Shown here: positions 16,845 through 25,908 of the stretch, piece after piece | Layout of the letters: every line of letters starts with the position of its first letter | Numbering within the stretch: position 1 is the first letter of the stretch | From: Bacillota bacterium | GTDB lineage: Bacteria; Bacillota; Bacilli; Paenibacillales; NBRC-103111 | Direction: 5' to 3' | DNA: 64,000 nt | Assembly (NCBI GenBank): GCA_023386955.1 | Contig: JAEWIS010000038.1 | Location: 415,160-479,159, forward strand | Notes under the pieces: generated by a model | The model's database searches: none | Told to the model about the DNA's origin: nothing | What the model saw: only the letters and a program-made list of their open reading frames with translations | Made by a program: the position numbers and the translations under genes

Positions 16845-17600
16845 TTAACCATAGCTGAGCAATAGCCCTTTAACAACCAGATACCAGCCGTCAACCAGGA
16901 TAAACAGCAGGATCTTAAAAGGCAGCGAGATCATGACAGGTGGAAGCATCATCATCCCCATTGCCATCAGAGTGCTGGCAATGACCATGTCAATAACCAG
17001 AAACGGAATAAAAATAATAAAGCCCATCGTAAACGCCGTTTTCAGCTCGCTGATAACATAAGCCGGAATCAGTGCAGTCAAGGGTGTATCATCGATACCC
17101 TCGGGCCTCTCGGCCTTGGAAAAGTCCAGGAACAGCTTCAGATCCTTCTCATGCACATGCTCACCCATAAAATGCTTCAACGGCACAGCCGCCTGCTCCA
17201 GTGCCTGCATCTGCGTAATTTCTCCGCGAGCATAAGGCTGATAAGCCGTTTGGTTGATTTCGCCGATGGTGGGCGCCATCACGAAAAGCGTCAAAAATAA
17301 GGATAGTCCGATCAGCACCTGGTTGGGTGGCATCTGCTGCGTACCCAGTGATGTACGGACAAAACCCAGCACGATGACAATCCGGGTAAAGCTGGTCATC
17401 AGCACCAATATGGATGGCGCCAAGCTCAGTACAGTCAAAAGCAGGATAATCGAGATGGTGCTGGAGCCCCCTGCCTCCCCGCCTCCGTTGCCGATGCTCA
17501 GATTAATGTCGGGAATCGGATCCGCGGCAAAGGCGATGGATGAAAAGGCCAAACCTGCGAAACAAAACAAAACAAGCAAAGCTAGAATTTTCTTATTCAT
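16845..17600 (-). CDS. fliP: Flagellar export gate protein FliP
   Basis: The product has 251 aa with an N-terminal signal peptide (cleavage expected near SSIAFA, residue 25), as in most FliP. Conserved blocks are LLTVLSLAPSILVLMTSFTRIVIVLGFVR, QMPPNQVLIGLSLFLT and the C-terminal FKILLFILVDGWYLVV. It is the core of the FliPQR gate. It lies 2 nt from the fliO stop. Confidence 0.97.
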   Translation of the reverse strand: MNKKILALLVLFCFAGLAFSSIAFAADPIPDINLSIGNGGGEAGGSSTISIILLLTVLSLAPSILVLMTSFTRIVIVLGFVRTSLGTQQMPPNQVLIGLSLFLTLFVMAPTIGEINQTAYQPYARGEITQMQALEQAAVPLKHFMGEHVHEKDLKLFLDFSKAERPEGIDDTPLTALIPAYVISELKTAFTMGFIIFIPFLVIDMVIASTLMAMGMMMLPPVMISLPFKILLFILVDGWYLVVKGLLLSYG

Positions 17601-17602
17601 GA

Positions 17603-18220
17603 TTAGTCATCCAGCCGATCATGTGGGTTTTGGCGGTCCTCGGTGATAAGCTCCTCAACCTTTTTCTGCCGGTTGGCCATTTTCATCATTTTTTCCTGAA
17701 AAACAGCCTGAAAGGAAGGCGTCACATCCAGCTCCTCGGAGCTTGGCCTGTTTTTGCCGAATCCCTTCAACCAGCCGCCTACGGAGGAAAATGTGCCGGT
17801 GCCGGCAGCGGGGCTGGCGTGGAGATTATCCAGAATGTATCGGATCTCCGCTTCATCCGTAATTTTATCCACAAGCCCCACTTCTTCACCGACTCCCAGG
17901 ACATACAAGGCATTGCCGATCTGCACCAGCTGGACGGATTTGTTCTGTCCCAATCCGACGCCGCCGATGGTCCGCAAGGAGCGGTCTGCCCGGAATAACT
18001 TCCCTTTTTGGGATACGGTCTTCATTATCACAAGGAAAATGCCGATAATGACAACGAGAAAGAGAATGACCTTCAGAATCATCCAAAAAACGGATAGGGA
18101 GCTGCCGCCTTGAAGATCGGGCATCCCGTCAATCTCCTGCGCATAGCTAATTCCTGCCGTCATGGAAGCATGCAGAACGCATGCCCCCGCTGCCAAAAGC
18201 CCCTTACATACCCTCTTCAT
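17603..18220 (-). CDS. fliO: FliO/FliZ-family flagellar biosynthesis protein
   Basis: The product has 205 aa from the ATG at 18220, which begins a credible signal peptide (MKRVCKGLLAAGACVL, cleavage near SYAQ). The longer frame overlaps cheY. One membrane helix follows (about residues 50-72, MILKVILFLVVIIGIFLVIM), then the conserved FliO beta domain (GGVGLGQNKSVQLVQIGNALYVLGVGEEV) and a hydrophilic tail. FliO assists FliP assembly. The position between cheY and fliP matches Bacillus FliZ. Confidence 0.88.
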   Translation of the reverse strand: MKRVCKGLLAAGACVLHASMTAGISYAQEIDGMPDLQGGSSLSVFWMILKVILFLVVIIGIFLVIMKTVSQKGKLFRADRSLRTIGGVGLGQNKSVQLVQIGNALYVLGVGEEVGLVDKITDEAEIRYILDNLHASPAAGTGTFSSVGGWLKGFGKNRPSSEELDVTPSFQAVFQEKMMKMANRQKKVEELITEDRQNPHDRLDD

Positions 18221-18248
18221 GCAAATGCCTGCCTTCCCGCTTGGGAAA

Positions 18249-18611
18249 TTAGCCAAGCGTTTTCTTGATGGCTTCAATTACGCGGTCAGCTTGGAACGGC
18301 TTCACGATGAAATCCTTGGCGCCTGCCTGAATGGCGTCGATAACCATAGCCTGCTGGCCCATGGCGGAGCACATAATCACCTTGGCGTTGGCGTCGATTT
18401 TTTTGATTTCCTTCAAAGCGTTAATGCCGTCCATTTCCGGCATGGTAATATCCATGGTAATCAGATCCGGGTGAAGCTCCTTGTAGCGTTCGATTGCCTG
18501 GGCCCCGTCATTGGCTTCGCCGCATACCTCGTATCCGTTCTTCGTCAGAATATCCCGGATCATCATTCTCATAAATGCTGCGTCGTCCACAATCAAAATA
18601 CGGTTTGCCAT
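18249..18611 (-). CDS. cheY: Chemotaxis response regulator CheY
   Basis: The product has 120 aa and is a single receiver domain. The acidic pair is in LIVDDAAFM, the phosphoacceptor Asp54 is in ITMDITMP, the conserved Thr/Ser position is in MCSAMGQQ and Lys is in FIVKPF. Phospho-CheY binds FliM and FliY at the switch. It is encoded between fliY and fliO as in Bacillus. Confidence 0.97.
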   Translation of the reverse strand: MANRILIVDDAAFMRMMIRDILTKNGYEVCGEANDGAQAIERYKELHPDLITMDITMPEMDGINALKEIKKIDANAKVIMCSAMGQQAMVIDAIQAGAKDFIVKPFQADRVIEAIKKTLG

Positions 18612-18635
18612 TAGTAATATCCTCCTCGAGAGTAA

Positions 18636-19952
18636 TTATTGAAGTTTTTGGATACGATCCCATTGATTGATGATGTCGGTGACGCGAACGCCGAAATTCT
18701 CGTCAATAACCACCACTTCACCCTTGGCAATCAGCTTGTTGTTCACCAGAATGTCTACTGGTTCGCCTGCAAGCTTGTCCAGCTCAATGATGGAGCCTTG
18801 CGACAGATCCAGAATATCTTTGATCACTTTTTGTGTTCTACCCAACTCTACCGTGACTCGGAGGGGAATGTCCAGCAAAAGATTTAAATTGGAATCATCC
18901 GGGATCAAATTGTTCGGATGATTAAAATTCGTGAATTGTACCGGCTGCACATTCACATTCCGGTTCGGCGCGGAGTATGCTGCTGCCGCCGCCGCTTGCT
19001 GCTGTCCGGGATACGGAGGCATCATGGGTGGCTGCGGATAACCGGGCTGGCCATAGCCGGGCTGCGGGTACCCGTAAGGCGGCTGCTGATACGCTGCCGG
19101 ATCCGGGTAAGCTTGCGGCTGCTGATACGCTGCTGCTGGCTGCTGCGGTGGCTGCTGCGGCTGAGGCGCAGGCGCTGCTGCCGGTGCGGCATGGGCCGCA
19201 GGTGCAGGCGCCGCCTGCTGCTTCTGCGGTGCGGACGGAGCAGGTGCTACCGGCTCCGAGCTAGCTCCGCCCATCAATGTGCTGACCATGTCACTGGCGA
19301 ATTTCACAGGCAGGAGCTGCATGATGGAAGAGTCGATCAAATCTCCGATGACCATCCGGAAGGAAACCTTGATGTACACCTCTTCGTTCGGAAGAGTTTC
19401 CATACCGCCATTAGCCAAATCCATAATATCGATACCCGGCGGCGAAATGTTCACAAAGCGGTTGAAGATGGTGGACATGGAGGTGGCCGAGGAGCCCATC
19501 ATTTGGTTCATGGCTTCCTGTACGGCGCTGATATGAATCTCATTCAGCTCACCGGCCGGATTGGTGCCGTCTCCGCCCATCATCAAATCCGCTATGATTT
19601 GCGCATCCCGGGTTTTGATCACCAGGAGATTGATCCCGTGGAAACCGTCCACATAATTCACATGCACAGCCACATGAGGCTTAGGAAACTCATTATGAAG
19701 CTGTTCCCGGAAAATGACATCCACCTTCGGCGTGGTAATGTCCACTTTTTTGCCCAATAGTGTGGAAAGGGCAGTTGCTGCGCTGCCGAATGTGATATTC
19801 CCGATTTCGCCTAGAGCATCTTGCTCGATATCCGATAAATAATCCTGTACGGAAGGCGCTTCCTGCGCAGTTTGTGCAGCTGTGTCATCGGAGGACTGCC
19901 GAAGCAAGGCATCAATTTCCTCCTGGGACAAATAATCCTTATTATTCGCCAT
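18636..19952 (-). CDS. fliY: Flagellar switch protein and CheY-P phosphatase FliY
   Basis: The product has 438 aa. An N-terminal EEIDALL motif (residues 11-17) resembles the CheY-binding peptide of FliM. A CheC-like phosphatase domain follows, with two active-site helices (DALGEIGNITFGSAATAL near 45-62, and ISAVQEAMNQMMGSSATSMS near 141-160). A low-complexity Pro/Gln/Ala/Tyr linker spans about 231-330. The C-terminal FliN domain (about 350-435) contains LLDIPLRVTVELGRT. This replaces FliN in Firmicutes. The start overlaps the fliM stop by 11 nt. Confidence 0.97.
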   Translation of the reverse strand: MANNKDYLSQEEIDALLRQSSDDTAAQTAQEAPSVQDYLSDIEQDALGEIGNITFGSAATALSTLLGKKVDITTPKVDVIFREQLHNEFPKPHVAVHVNYVDGFHGINLLVIKTRDAQIIADLMMGGDGTNPAGELNEIHISAVQEAMNQMMGSSATSMSTIFNRFVNISPPGIDIMDLANGGMETLPNEEVYIKVSFRMVIGDLIDSSIMQLLPVKFASDMVSTLMGGASSEPVAPAPSAPQKQQAAPAPAAHAAPAAAPAPQPQQPPQQPAAAYQQPQAYPDPAAYQQPPYGYPQPGYGQPGYPQPPMMPPYPGQQQAAAAAAYSAPNRNVNVQPVQFTNFNHPNNLIPDDSNLNLLLDIPLRVTVELGRTQKVIKDILDLSQGSIIELDKLAGEPVDILVNNKLIAKGEVVVIDENFGVRVTDIINQWDRIQKLQ

Positions 19953-20943
19953 TTTGTTCCTCGGCTCCTTCTTCTACAATCTCCGAAATTTGAACAGCTA
20001 CCTTGCCCTTAAGCGTTCCGGGACTGCCGATAAACTTTAATTTTTCCCCTACCAAAATATGAAGGCCTTGCTCCACAGGCTTGGTTAGGGGTATAACATC
20101 CCCCACAGAGAGATTGAGAAACTCCTTAACGGATATCTCGGAATGGCCCAGCTCAGCGATAATCGGAAGTTTGGCTTTGGTTACCCGCTGCTTCAAGGCA
20201 TCCGCTTCATCAATGGACTTGGACTTCTTGTGAGTTACAAACATATGGTGCACGGACAATCTTGGCATCACGGGCTCGATCACCACATGGGGAATACACA
20301 GGTTGATCATGCCGGTAGTGTCCCCGATCTTCGTACTGAGGGAAATCAGGGCAATGGTGTCATTAGCGGAAGCGATTTGCATAAATTGCGGATTTGTCTC
20401 CAGAGCCTCCAGCCGCGGATACAAATCCGACACGGTTTTCCACGCTTCCTGCAATGTATCTAACGCGCGGCTGAAAATCCGTTCCATAATAATGGTTTCG
20501 ATTTCAGTCAAGGCATTGATTTTCGAAGGGGATATGCCTGTCCCACCCAACAAGCGGTCAAGCATGGCAAAAGCGACGTTGGGATGTACCTCCAAAACCA
20601 TCCGACCCTCCAACGGTTCCGCTTCAAAAATGTTCAGGATTGTCATTTTGGGAATGGAGCGGATGAACTCATCGTAAGGCAGCTGCTCCACCTGCACCAC
20701 ATTGATCTGCACAAACGTGCGCAGCTGTGTGGAAAAATATGTGGTCAACAGCCTGGCGAAGTTCTCATGAATCCGGGTGAGACTGCGCAGATGGTCCTTG
20801 GAGAACCGCGTGGCGCGCTTAAAGTCGTACGCCCGCACTTTTTTCTGCGTCTCTTCCTTCTTCAGCTCCTCCGCATCCATCTCGCCGGAGGACAAGGCCG
20901 CCAGCAGGGCGTCGATCTCATTTTGCGAAAGTACGTCTACCAT
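19942..20943 (-). CDS. fliM: Flagellar motor switch protein FliM
   Basis: The product has 333 aa. The CheY-binding peptide lies at residues 5-18 (LSQNEIDALLAALS). A CheC-like middle domain with typical PKMTILNIFEAEPLEGRMVLE and a C-terminal SpoA/FliN-like domain (GHSEISVKEFLNLSVGDVI) follow. It is part of the C ring. It sits between fliL and fliY. Confidence 0.97.
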   Translation of the reverse strand: MVDVLSQNEIDALLAALSSGEMDAEELKKEETQKKVRAYDFKRATRFSKDHLRSLTRIHENFARLLTTYFSTQLRTFVQINVVQVEQLPYDEFIRSIPKMTILNIFEAEPLEGRMVLEVHPNVAFAMLDRLLGGTGISPSKINALTEIETIIMERIFSRALDTLQEAWKTVSDLYPRLEALETNPQFMQIASANDTIALISLSTKIGDTTGMINLCIPHVVIEPVMPRLSVHHMFVTHKKSKSIDEADALKQRVTKAKLPIIAELGHSEISVKEFLNLSVGDVIPLTKPVEQGLHILVGEKLKFIGSPGTLKGKVAVQISEIVEEGAEEQNGE

Positions 20944-20983
20944 ATCGTCACCTCCTCGGATACTTCCTGTCCATAATCATCGG

Positions 20984-21463
20984 TTACTCCACATAATAAT
21001 CCGTAAGGGAAATGGAGACCACTTTGCCTTCAGAAAGCAATTCATTGATTTTGTTCATCAGGGTGGAGATCAGGAATTCCTGGCCTTTGCTGCCCTGAAT
21101 CTGTTCGGCTTTCATGTCAGCCAGGGTTTGGATGACAATACTTTTCACCTGGAACACAATGGTTTCGAACTCTTCCTTGCTTTTTTTGTTATCCAGGGTA
21201 AACGCGAAGCTTGCTTTCACCACACGGCCTTTTTCTGCCAGGTTAGTCAGTACGTTTTCCATAAAAACGGTCTGTGCCTTAACCTGAGCCGGTGTGAGCT
21301 TTTTGCCTTCCACTTGGCTTACCGAAGCTTTGGCTGCCTCCTGCGGATCAGACGGCTGGCTGTTCTTGTCCATCACAGTCCATAACGTGAAGAACGCCAC
21401 CAAAATCAGGGTAATCACAATGAGCATGGCGATAATGATCATAAACAGTTTGTTTTTAAACAC
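20984..21463 (-). CDS. fliL: Flagellar basal-body-associated protein FliL
   Basis: The product has 159 aa. A single N-terminal membrane helix (about residues 8-28) is followed by an extracytoplasmic FliL domain ending in NKINELLSEGKVVSISLTDYYVE, the usual family ending. FliL surrounds the stator units and supports torque generation. It begins 1 nt after flbD. Confidence 0.93.
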   Translation of the reverse strand: MFKNKLFMIIIAMLIVITLILVAFFTLWTVMDKNSQPSDPQEAAKASVSQVEGKKLTPAQVKAQTVFMENVLTNLAEKGRVVKASFAFTLDNKKSKEEFETIVFQVKSIVIQTLADMKAEQIQGSKGQEFLISTLMNKINELLSEGKVVSISLTDYYVE

Positions 21464-21464
21464 C

Positions 21465-21686
21465 TTAAGACCCCTCCAACTCCGAGCTCATGATCGTCCC
21501 CCGTACTCCGCCAATAGCCGACAAAAAGTTCTGCACCAAGCGTATCACATCTGAAACGTCGTCGAGAACCATAAACTTTTTTCCTGTCGTTAATGTAATC
21601 ACTGTGTCCGGAGTATCCTCAATCGTCTCGATCAATAGAGCGTTTATGGTAATAGGCTTTCCGTTTAACCGTCTGACGGTGATCAT
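21465..21686 (-). CDS. flbD: FlbD-family flagellar protein (SwrD)
   Basis: The product has 73 aa. MITVRRLNGKPITINALLIETIE is the FlbD/SwrD start, followed by TLTTGKKFMVLDD. In Bacillus subtilis the equivalent (YlzI/SwrD) supports flagellar power for swarming. It lies between the hook gene and fliL, after a strong hairpin. Confidence 0.9.
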   Translation of the reverse strand: MITVRRLNGKPITINALLIETIEDTPDTVITLTTGKKFMVLDDVSDVIRLVQNFLSAIGGVRGTIMSSELEGS

Positions 21687-21736
21687 GCCATCCCTCCTGC
21701 GGCTCTTACATCGTAAGCATTAACATATAAAGGATG

Positions 21737-21764
21737 TACCGGAGGGTTTTTGGGCCCTCCGGTA
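21737..21764 (-). other. Perfect 10-bp hairpin between the hook gene and flbD
   Basis: TACCGGAGGG (minus strand) pairs exactly with CCCTCCGGTA around an 8-nt loop. The downstream sequence has only a short T stretch (CATCCTTTATATG), so it is a weak terminator at most. It may protect the 3' end of hook mRNA or reduce downstream transcription. The role is inferred. Confidence 0.6.
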
Positions 21765-21783
21765 AATCAATTATTCATAGACG

Positions 21784-22605
21784 TTAACGCTTCAGGTTAA
21801 CTACTTCCTGGAGAATTTCGTCTGAGGTGGTAATAATCCGGGAGTTCGCCTGGAAGCCGCGCTGGGCGACGATCATCTCGGTGAATTCCGCAGTCAGATC
21901 CACATTGGACATTTCCAGCTGGCCGGATACGATTGCGCCGGTGCCGGTTGCAGCATTGTTAGCAGTTGCTTCACCCAATTCCAGCACTCCGCCCGGAACG
22001 GCGTTAGGTGTGACGCGATACAGATTTCCGCCGATTTTCTCCAGACCGCCCGGATTGGCAACCTTAGTTACGGCAATCTGGACACCGATAGCAGCGGAAG
22101 TACCGTCCGCTTGAACAGCGATAATATTACCGTCATTGGCAATGGAAAAAGCGGTAACCTCTTCCGGAATGACTATGGGCGTACCACCGGAATCAACAAC
22201 CCGCAGACCGTCCGCATTAACCAAGTTCCGTTCGGTGTCCACGGTGAAATTCCCCGCCCGGGTTAAGTAATTATCTTCTTCTCCGGCCCTTACCACGAAA
22301 AAGCCGTCGCCGTCGATCCGCAGATCGGTGGGCACGTTAGTGGTCATGGCGCTGCCCGGAGTATGGATGGTATCGATGGAGCTGAGTGCAACGCCTAGGC
22401 CGATTTGCTTGGCGTTCACACCTCCGGATTCGTTTCCGTTCGGCGCCGTAACTCCGGAAACCGTTTGGCTCAAGATATCCTTGAACATCACGCGGCCACC
22501 CTTAAAGCCTACGGTATTAACATTGGCGATGTTGTTGCCGATGACGTCCAGCTTGGTTTGAAAGCCGCGCATACCGGAAACGCCGGAATACAAAGATCTA
22601 AGCAT
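21784..22605 (-). CDS. flgE: Flagellar hook protein (FlgE/FlgG family, short Firmicute type)
   Basis: The product has 273 aa. The N-terminal rod/hook signature MLRSLYSGVSGMRGFQTKLDVIGNNIANVNT is followed by VGFKGGRVMFKDIL. The C-terminal block is MSNVDLTAEFTEMIVAQRGFQANSRIITTSDEILQEVVNLKR. In Bacillus subtilis the gene at this place (after flgD) is the hook protein, though by length it resembles FlgG and was once named so. The call as hook rather than distal rod rests on position. Confidence 0.88.
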   Translation of the reverse strand: MLRSLYSGVSGMRGFQTKLDVIGNNIANVNTVGFKGGRVMFKDILSQTVSGVTAPNGNESGGVNAKQIGLGVALSSIDTIHTPGSAMTTNVPTDLRIDGDGFFVVRAGEEDNYLTRAGNFTVDTERNLVNADGLRVVDSGGTPIVIPEEVTAFSIANDGNIIAVQADGTSAAIGVQIAVTKVANPGGLEKIGGNLYRVTPNAVPGGVLELGEATANNAATGTGAIVSGQLEMSNVDLTAEFTEMIVAQRGFQANSRIITTSDEILQEVVNLKR

Positions 22606-22713
22606 AAATTCATTTCCTCCCCGAATGCTTCAATTGGCAATTTTTGATGTGACAGGCTGTTTGCTTCCTTCGATCCGCAAATCAGGCTTCCTGTTCGGGC
22701 CGGCCCTTTCCTG

Positions 22714-23094
22714 TCACGATACAACCACGGCACTATCGATATGAGTAAAAACATTGTCTCTCAAATTGTCGCCGTCCATGGCGGTAACGATGGTCCTGTT
22801 GCGCACATTGGCAATGAGTGCAAGATCATTCATGATCAATAAGGAATCCTTGGCGCCTTTGGCAGCCGCCTTATCCAGCGCAGACCCGATCTTCCTTAAT
22901 TGCTCGGGCTCCAATTGAATTCCCCGCTGCTTCAGCCTGAGTTCGGCATGATGACTGAATTTGAGGGTTTCCTCCTGAAGCACCTGCTGGAAGCTTTTAT
23001 CCGGAGCGCCTGCACCGGGCTTGGAACCGACCCTGACATTGCCGGGAGGGAGAGTGGCGGGATACATCTGACCAATTTTCATATTGTCCATCAT
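22714..23094 (-). CDS. TIGR02530-type flagellar operon protein
   Basis: The product has 126 aa. The core FQQVLQEETLKFSHHAELRLKQRGIQL followed by DSLLIMNDLALIANVRNRTIVTAMD matches the family of small flagellar operon proteins found between flgD and flgE in Firmicutes. No membrane segment is present. Its role is thought to concern hook assembly but is not well defined. The start overlaps the flgD stop. Confidence 0.85.
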   Translation of the reverse strand: MMDNMKIGQMYPATLPPGNVRVGSKPGAGAPDKSFQQVLQEETLKFSHHAELRLKQRGIQLEPEQLRKIGSALDKAAAKGAKDSLLIMNDLALIANVRNRTIVTAMDGDNLRDNVFTHIDSAVVVS

Positions 23095-23537
23095 GATGTG
23101 GTCTCCGCGTTCTCAATTTTTGTAATTTTCTCCAAAGACACTTCTACGCCGTCCACATTGGCATACTGAACACCTTTTTTGAAGCTGATGGATTGGACAA
23201 TGCCGCTGTCTTCGGTTTCAGAACCGCCGGAATCCTTGCTTGTCCATGTGATGGATTTGCCAATCAATCCGGAGGCCATTCCCAGGGATTCACGCAATGC
23301 TTTCATTTCCGTCGCCATATTGGTCAACTGCTCTACAGAGGAGAACTGCGCCATCTGGGCGATGAATTCCTTATCCTGCAAGGGCTGCATCGGGTCCTGG
23401 TTCTTCAACTGGGTAATCAGGATTTTAAGAAACTGGTCCTTCCCCAATTCGCTGCCGTTGGTTTTCGCCGCTTTGCTGACGTTGGAGGAGGAATAATAAG
23501 GCCATACATTCTGGGTGGATATAGGAGAATCCGCCAT
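23091..23537 (-). CDS. flgD: Hook-cap scaffolding protein FlgD
   Basis: The product has 148 aa, the short Firmicute form. LGKDQFLKILITQLKNQDPMQPLQDKEFIAQMAQFSSVEQL is the strongly conserved N-terminal block, followed by a small beta domain. FlgD caps the growing hook and guides hook subunit polymerisation. It lies between fliK and the TIGR02530 gene. Confidence 0.95.
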   Translation of the reverse strand: MADSPISTQNVWPYYSSSNVSKAAKTNGSELGKDQFLKILITQLKNQDPMQPLQDKEFIAQMAQFSSVEQLTNMATEMKALRESLGMASGLIGKSITWTSKDSGGSETEDSGIVQSISFKKGVQYANVDGVEVSLEKITKIENAETTS

Positions 23538-23574
23538 TGTTTACACCTCCTTTTCACAAGACGGAGCCAGCCAT

Positions 23575-24915
23575 CTAGGCGATCACGTCAAAGCCATCTT
23601 CCTCGGAAGTTTCTCTGCGCAGAATAGCGGCTGCTTCAACAGCATACTCCTCGTTTCCATCACGGGCCTGTTCCCGGTTGTGGGAGCCCGGCTGCCTGGA
23701 TTGCTGCTGCCCGCGCGGGTCCTGGAACATGCTGGACTGCAGGGAAGGACTTTGGGCGACCTCAATCTTCTCCACTTGAATCCCCTGGCTTTGCAGCATG
23801 TTGCGGAGCTGGGCCAGCTGGGATTCCAGCGCATCCTTGCCCATCGCGGTCTGTGCGGCGAATTGAGCCACCAGCTGTCCGTTGTGCAGGGTGAGTCTCA
23901 CGTCCACATGCCCCAATGCTTCAGGTGTCAAAGAAAGTCTCGCTTCGGTTATCCCGTTGCCGGTTTGGACACGGAGCTTGCCAAGCATAAACTTGCTGAT
24001 ATCCTCCGCCAGCTGTCCTGCACGTACCGGGACGGACTCTGCGGGAGCCTGGGTTCTATCCAGCAGGTGTCTCCCGTTAACGGGTGCTGTGCTGAAGGGT
24101 CCCTCCTGGGTGTCACCGGACTCTTGACCGGATTCGGCTTGCTCCTGCGGTAAGGTCTGTGCGCCTTTGCCGTTATCGGCCAACTGGATAGGCGTATGTC
24201 TGGCTGCCAGCATCTCCAGACGGGAAGCGGCTGTGGAGGGTAGTACGGTAAACGTTACGTCGGCGGACTTATTGGCACCGGCTTTACCGTCTTCCAATGT
24301 ATGCACAGGCAGGGTCTGCTCCGGCTGATTGCGCTTCGTCAGAATTGCAGCCAGCTTATCCTGGAGCTGATTCAGGAAGATCTCATTCGGATGCTGATTC
24401 AGCGCTTGGACAAATTCCTTCAGCACCACTTGCGCCTGGTGTGCGTTCATAGCCGGAGCGGCTGTGGATTCACCCTCCGCCTGATTGACAAGAGTTGACG
24501 CATCCTCCGGGTTCAAAACCGCCGCGGGCAACAGCTGCATGCCTTGCAGGAGAAGTGCCGCCTGGGCCAGCCAAGCCTGCATATCCTCATCTCCAAGATG
24601 CTGCTCCAGCAAATCCGGATTGTCAGCCAATTGCTCCAGCAGCTTCACCAAAACCTCCGAATCGGGTCCTGCCAGTATGGCTGCCGACTCCTCAGAGCTC
24701 AAACCGGCCAGCAAACCTGCCAGCAGCGTAGACAAATTGGGGAGTGTGCTTGTTTGAGCTTGGGCGCTTGTACCGCCGATGACCTGCACCAGCATTTGGC
24801 CAAAAGCATTGCTGCCCGCTGCTGAGGCGGTTCCAGCTGCAGTCCCTTGAACGGCTCCGGTATTTCCCGGCATAGTCATGACCAATGGGGTAATCGTTGT
24901 CATTTTCGTTTTCAC
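23575..24915 (-). CDS. fliK: Flagellar hook-length control protein FliK
   Basis: The product has 446 aa. A long low-complexity N-terminal ruler rich in Gln, Ala and Leu precedes the conserved C-terminal hook-length domain (about 315-395), which contains ARLSLTPEALGHVDVRLTLHNGQLVAQF and LRNMLQSQGIQVEKIEV. A Gln/Arg-rich tail follows. FliK measures hook length and triggers FlhB switching. It lies between the MotE-like gene and flgD as in Bacillus. Confidence 0.93.
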   Translation of the reverse strand: MKTKMTTITPLVMTMPGNTGAVQGTAAGTASAAGSNAFGQMLVQVIGGTSAQAQTSTLPNLSTLLAGLLAGLSSEESAAILAGPDSEVLVKLLEQLADNPDLLEQHLGDEDMQAWLAQAALLLQGMQLLPAAVLNPEDASTLVNQAEGESTAAPAMNAHQAQVVLKEFVQALNQHPNEIFLNQLQDKLAAILTKRNQPEQTLPVHTLEDGKAGANKSADVTFTVLPSTAASRLEMLAARHTPIQLADNGKGAQTLPQEQAESGQESGDTQEGPFSTAPVNGRHLLDRTQAPAESVPVRAGQLAEDISKFMLGKLRVQTGNGITEARLSLTPEALGHVDVRLTLHNGQLVAQFAAQTAMGKDALESQLAQLRNMLQSQGIQVEKIEVAQSPSLQSSMFQDPRGQQQSRQPGSHNREQARDGNEEYAVEAAAILRRETSEEDGFDVIA

Positions 24916-24944
24916 CTCCTTTCATGGGCTGGTTCTAATTTGAA

Positions 24945-25880
24945 TTATGGAGCCAGCTTGGATGCAATGACCGGAGCGACTTCCTTAAAGTTGTCTGACA
25001 GATAGGTCATTACTTTGGAGCGCCCCGCCACATCCATACTGTTCAGGATCTCAACAACCTTGGCGGAGTCCGTTTTATTCATTTCAACCAGAAGCTCAGC
25101 AGCACTTTTGGGCGTCATGCCGGCAAAGGTCTGACCCAGCTCCTGCTTGGTCATGGCGCTTGACGGGGTGGTAGCGGCCGTTTTGTTCAGATCAAGACGC
25201 TCCTGGAGGGCGGCGATTTGCTTGTCCTTGGCCGGAACTGCATCCTTCAGATAGATGGAGGCTTCAGCGGCTTTTTTGGCGTCCATTTTCTCCAGAATGC
25301 GGACCCGGTCGTCCGTCTTCATCTCAGAAAGCAGCAGCACCTGCTCCTTCAGGGTCAGATTCTGCATAATAGGCGCAGCCTTGCTCGGCGACATCTTGGC
25401 ATACATGGAAGCTGTCTCGGTAATCAGCGCCTGATACTCTTCGTCGCTTTTGGCCGCACTTGCCTTTTGCGCTTCCAAAGCAGCAACCTTGGCCTGCAGA
25501 TCCTTAATGGTCTGCTCCTTATCCTTCAATGTCTGGGTGCTGCCGGCCAATTCGGCCGTCTGGGCTTCCAGCTGCTTCTGCAGGGCAGCCAGTTGGGCGG
25601 AAGCCTCGGTTGCGGAAGCCTCAGGTGTGCCTTCGGTATGGGCAGCAGTCCCCTGCGCAGGCGCCTGAGCTTCCTTGACCTCTCCCTTGGGGTCAGGGAG
25701 AATGGCGGACAAACCCGGCACTTTATTCCCTATTTTCAAGAGCTCATCCGTTGCACTGTAGCCAAACAAGGAGAAGAGCGCCCCCATCAGCACCATCGTG
25801 AATACAATGGGGATAAAAAACCAGTATAAAAACCGTTCAAACGCGCTGAATGTCGGCTTTTCCGCCTCCATCTCCATCAT
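24945..25880 (-). CDS. MotE-like (YlxF) flagellar protein with MgtE-N-like domain
   Basis: The product has 311 aa. One N-terminal membrane helix (about residues 17-40) is followed by a coiled coil rich in Ala/Gln/Lys (about 75-160), then two helical repeats resembling the MgtE N-terminal/FliG-like fold (KMSPSKAAPIMQNLTLKEQVLLLSEM and FAGMTPKSAAELLVEMNKTDSAKVVEIL). MotE proteins are stator chaperones in other bacteria. The Bacillus equivalent at this locus is YlxF. It is encoded between fliJ and fliK. Confidence 0.8.
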   Translation of the reverse strand: MMEMEAEKPTFSAFERFLYWFFIPIVFTMVLMGALFSLFGYSATDELLKIGNKVPGLSAILPDPKGEVKEAQAPAQGTAAHTEGTPEASATEASAQLAALQKQLEAQTAELAGSTQTLKDKEQTIKDLQAKVAALEAQKASAAKSDEEYQALITETASMYAKMSPSKAAPIMQNLTLKEQVLLLSEMKTDDRVRILEKMDAKKAAEASIYLKDAVPAKDKQIAALQERLDLNKTAATTPSSAMTKQELGQTFAGMTPKSAAELLVEMNKTDSAKVVEILNSMDVAGRSKVMTYLSDNFKEVAPVIASKLAP

Positions 25881-25908
25881 TTATGCACTTCCTTTTGTCC
25901 AAGATCTA

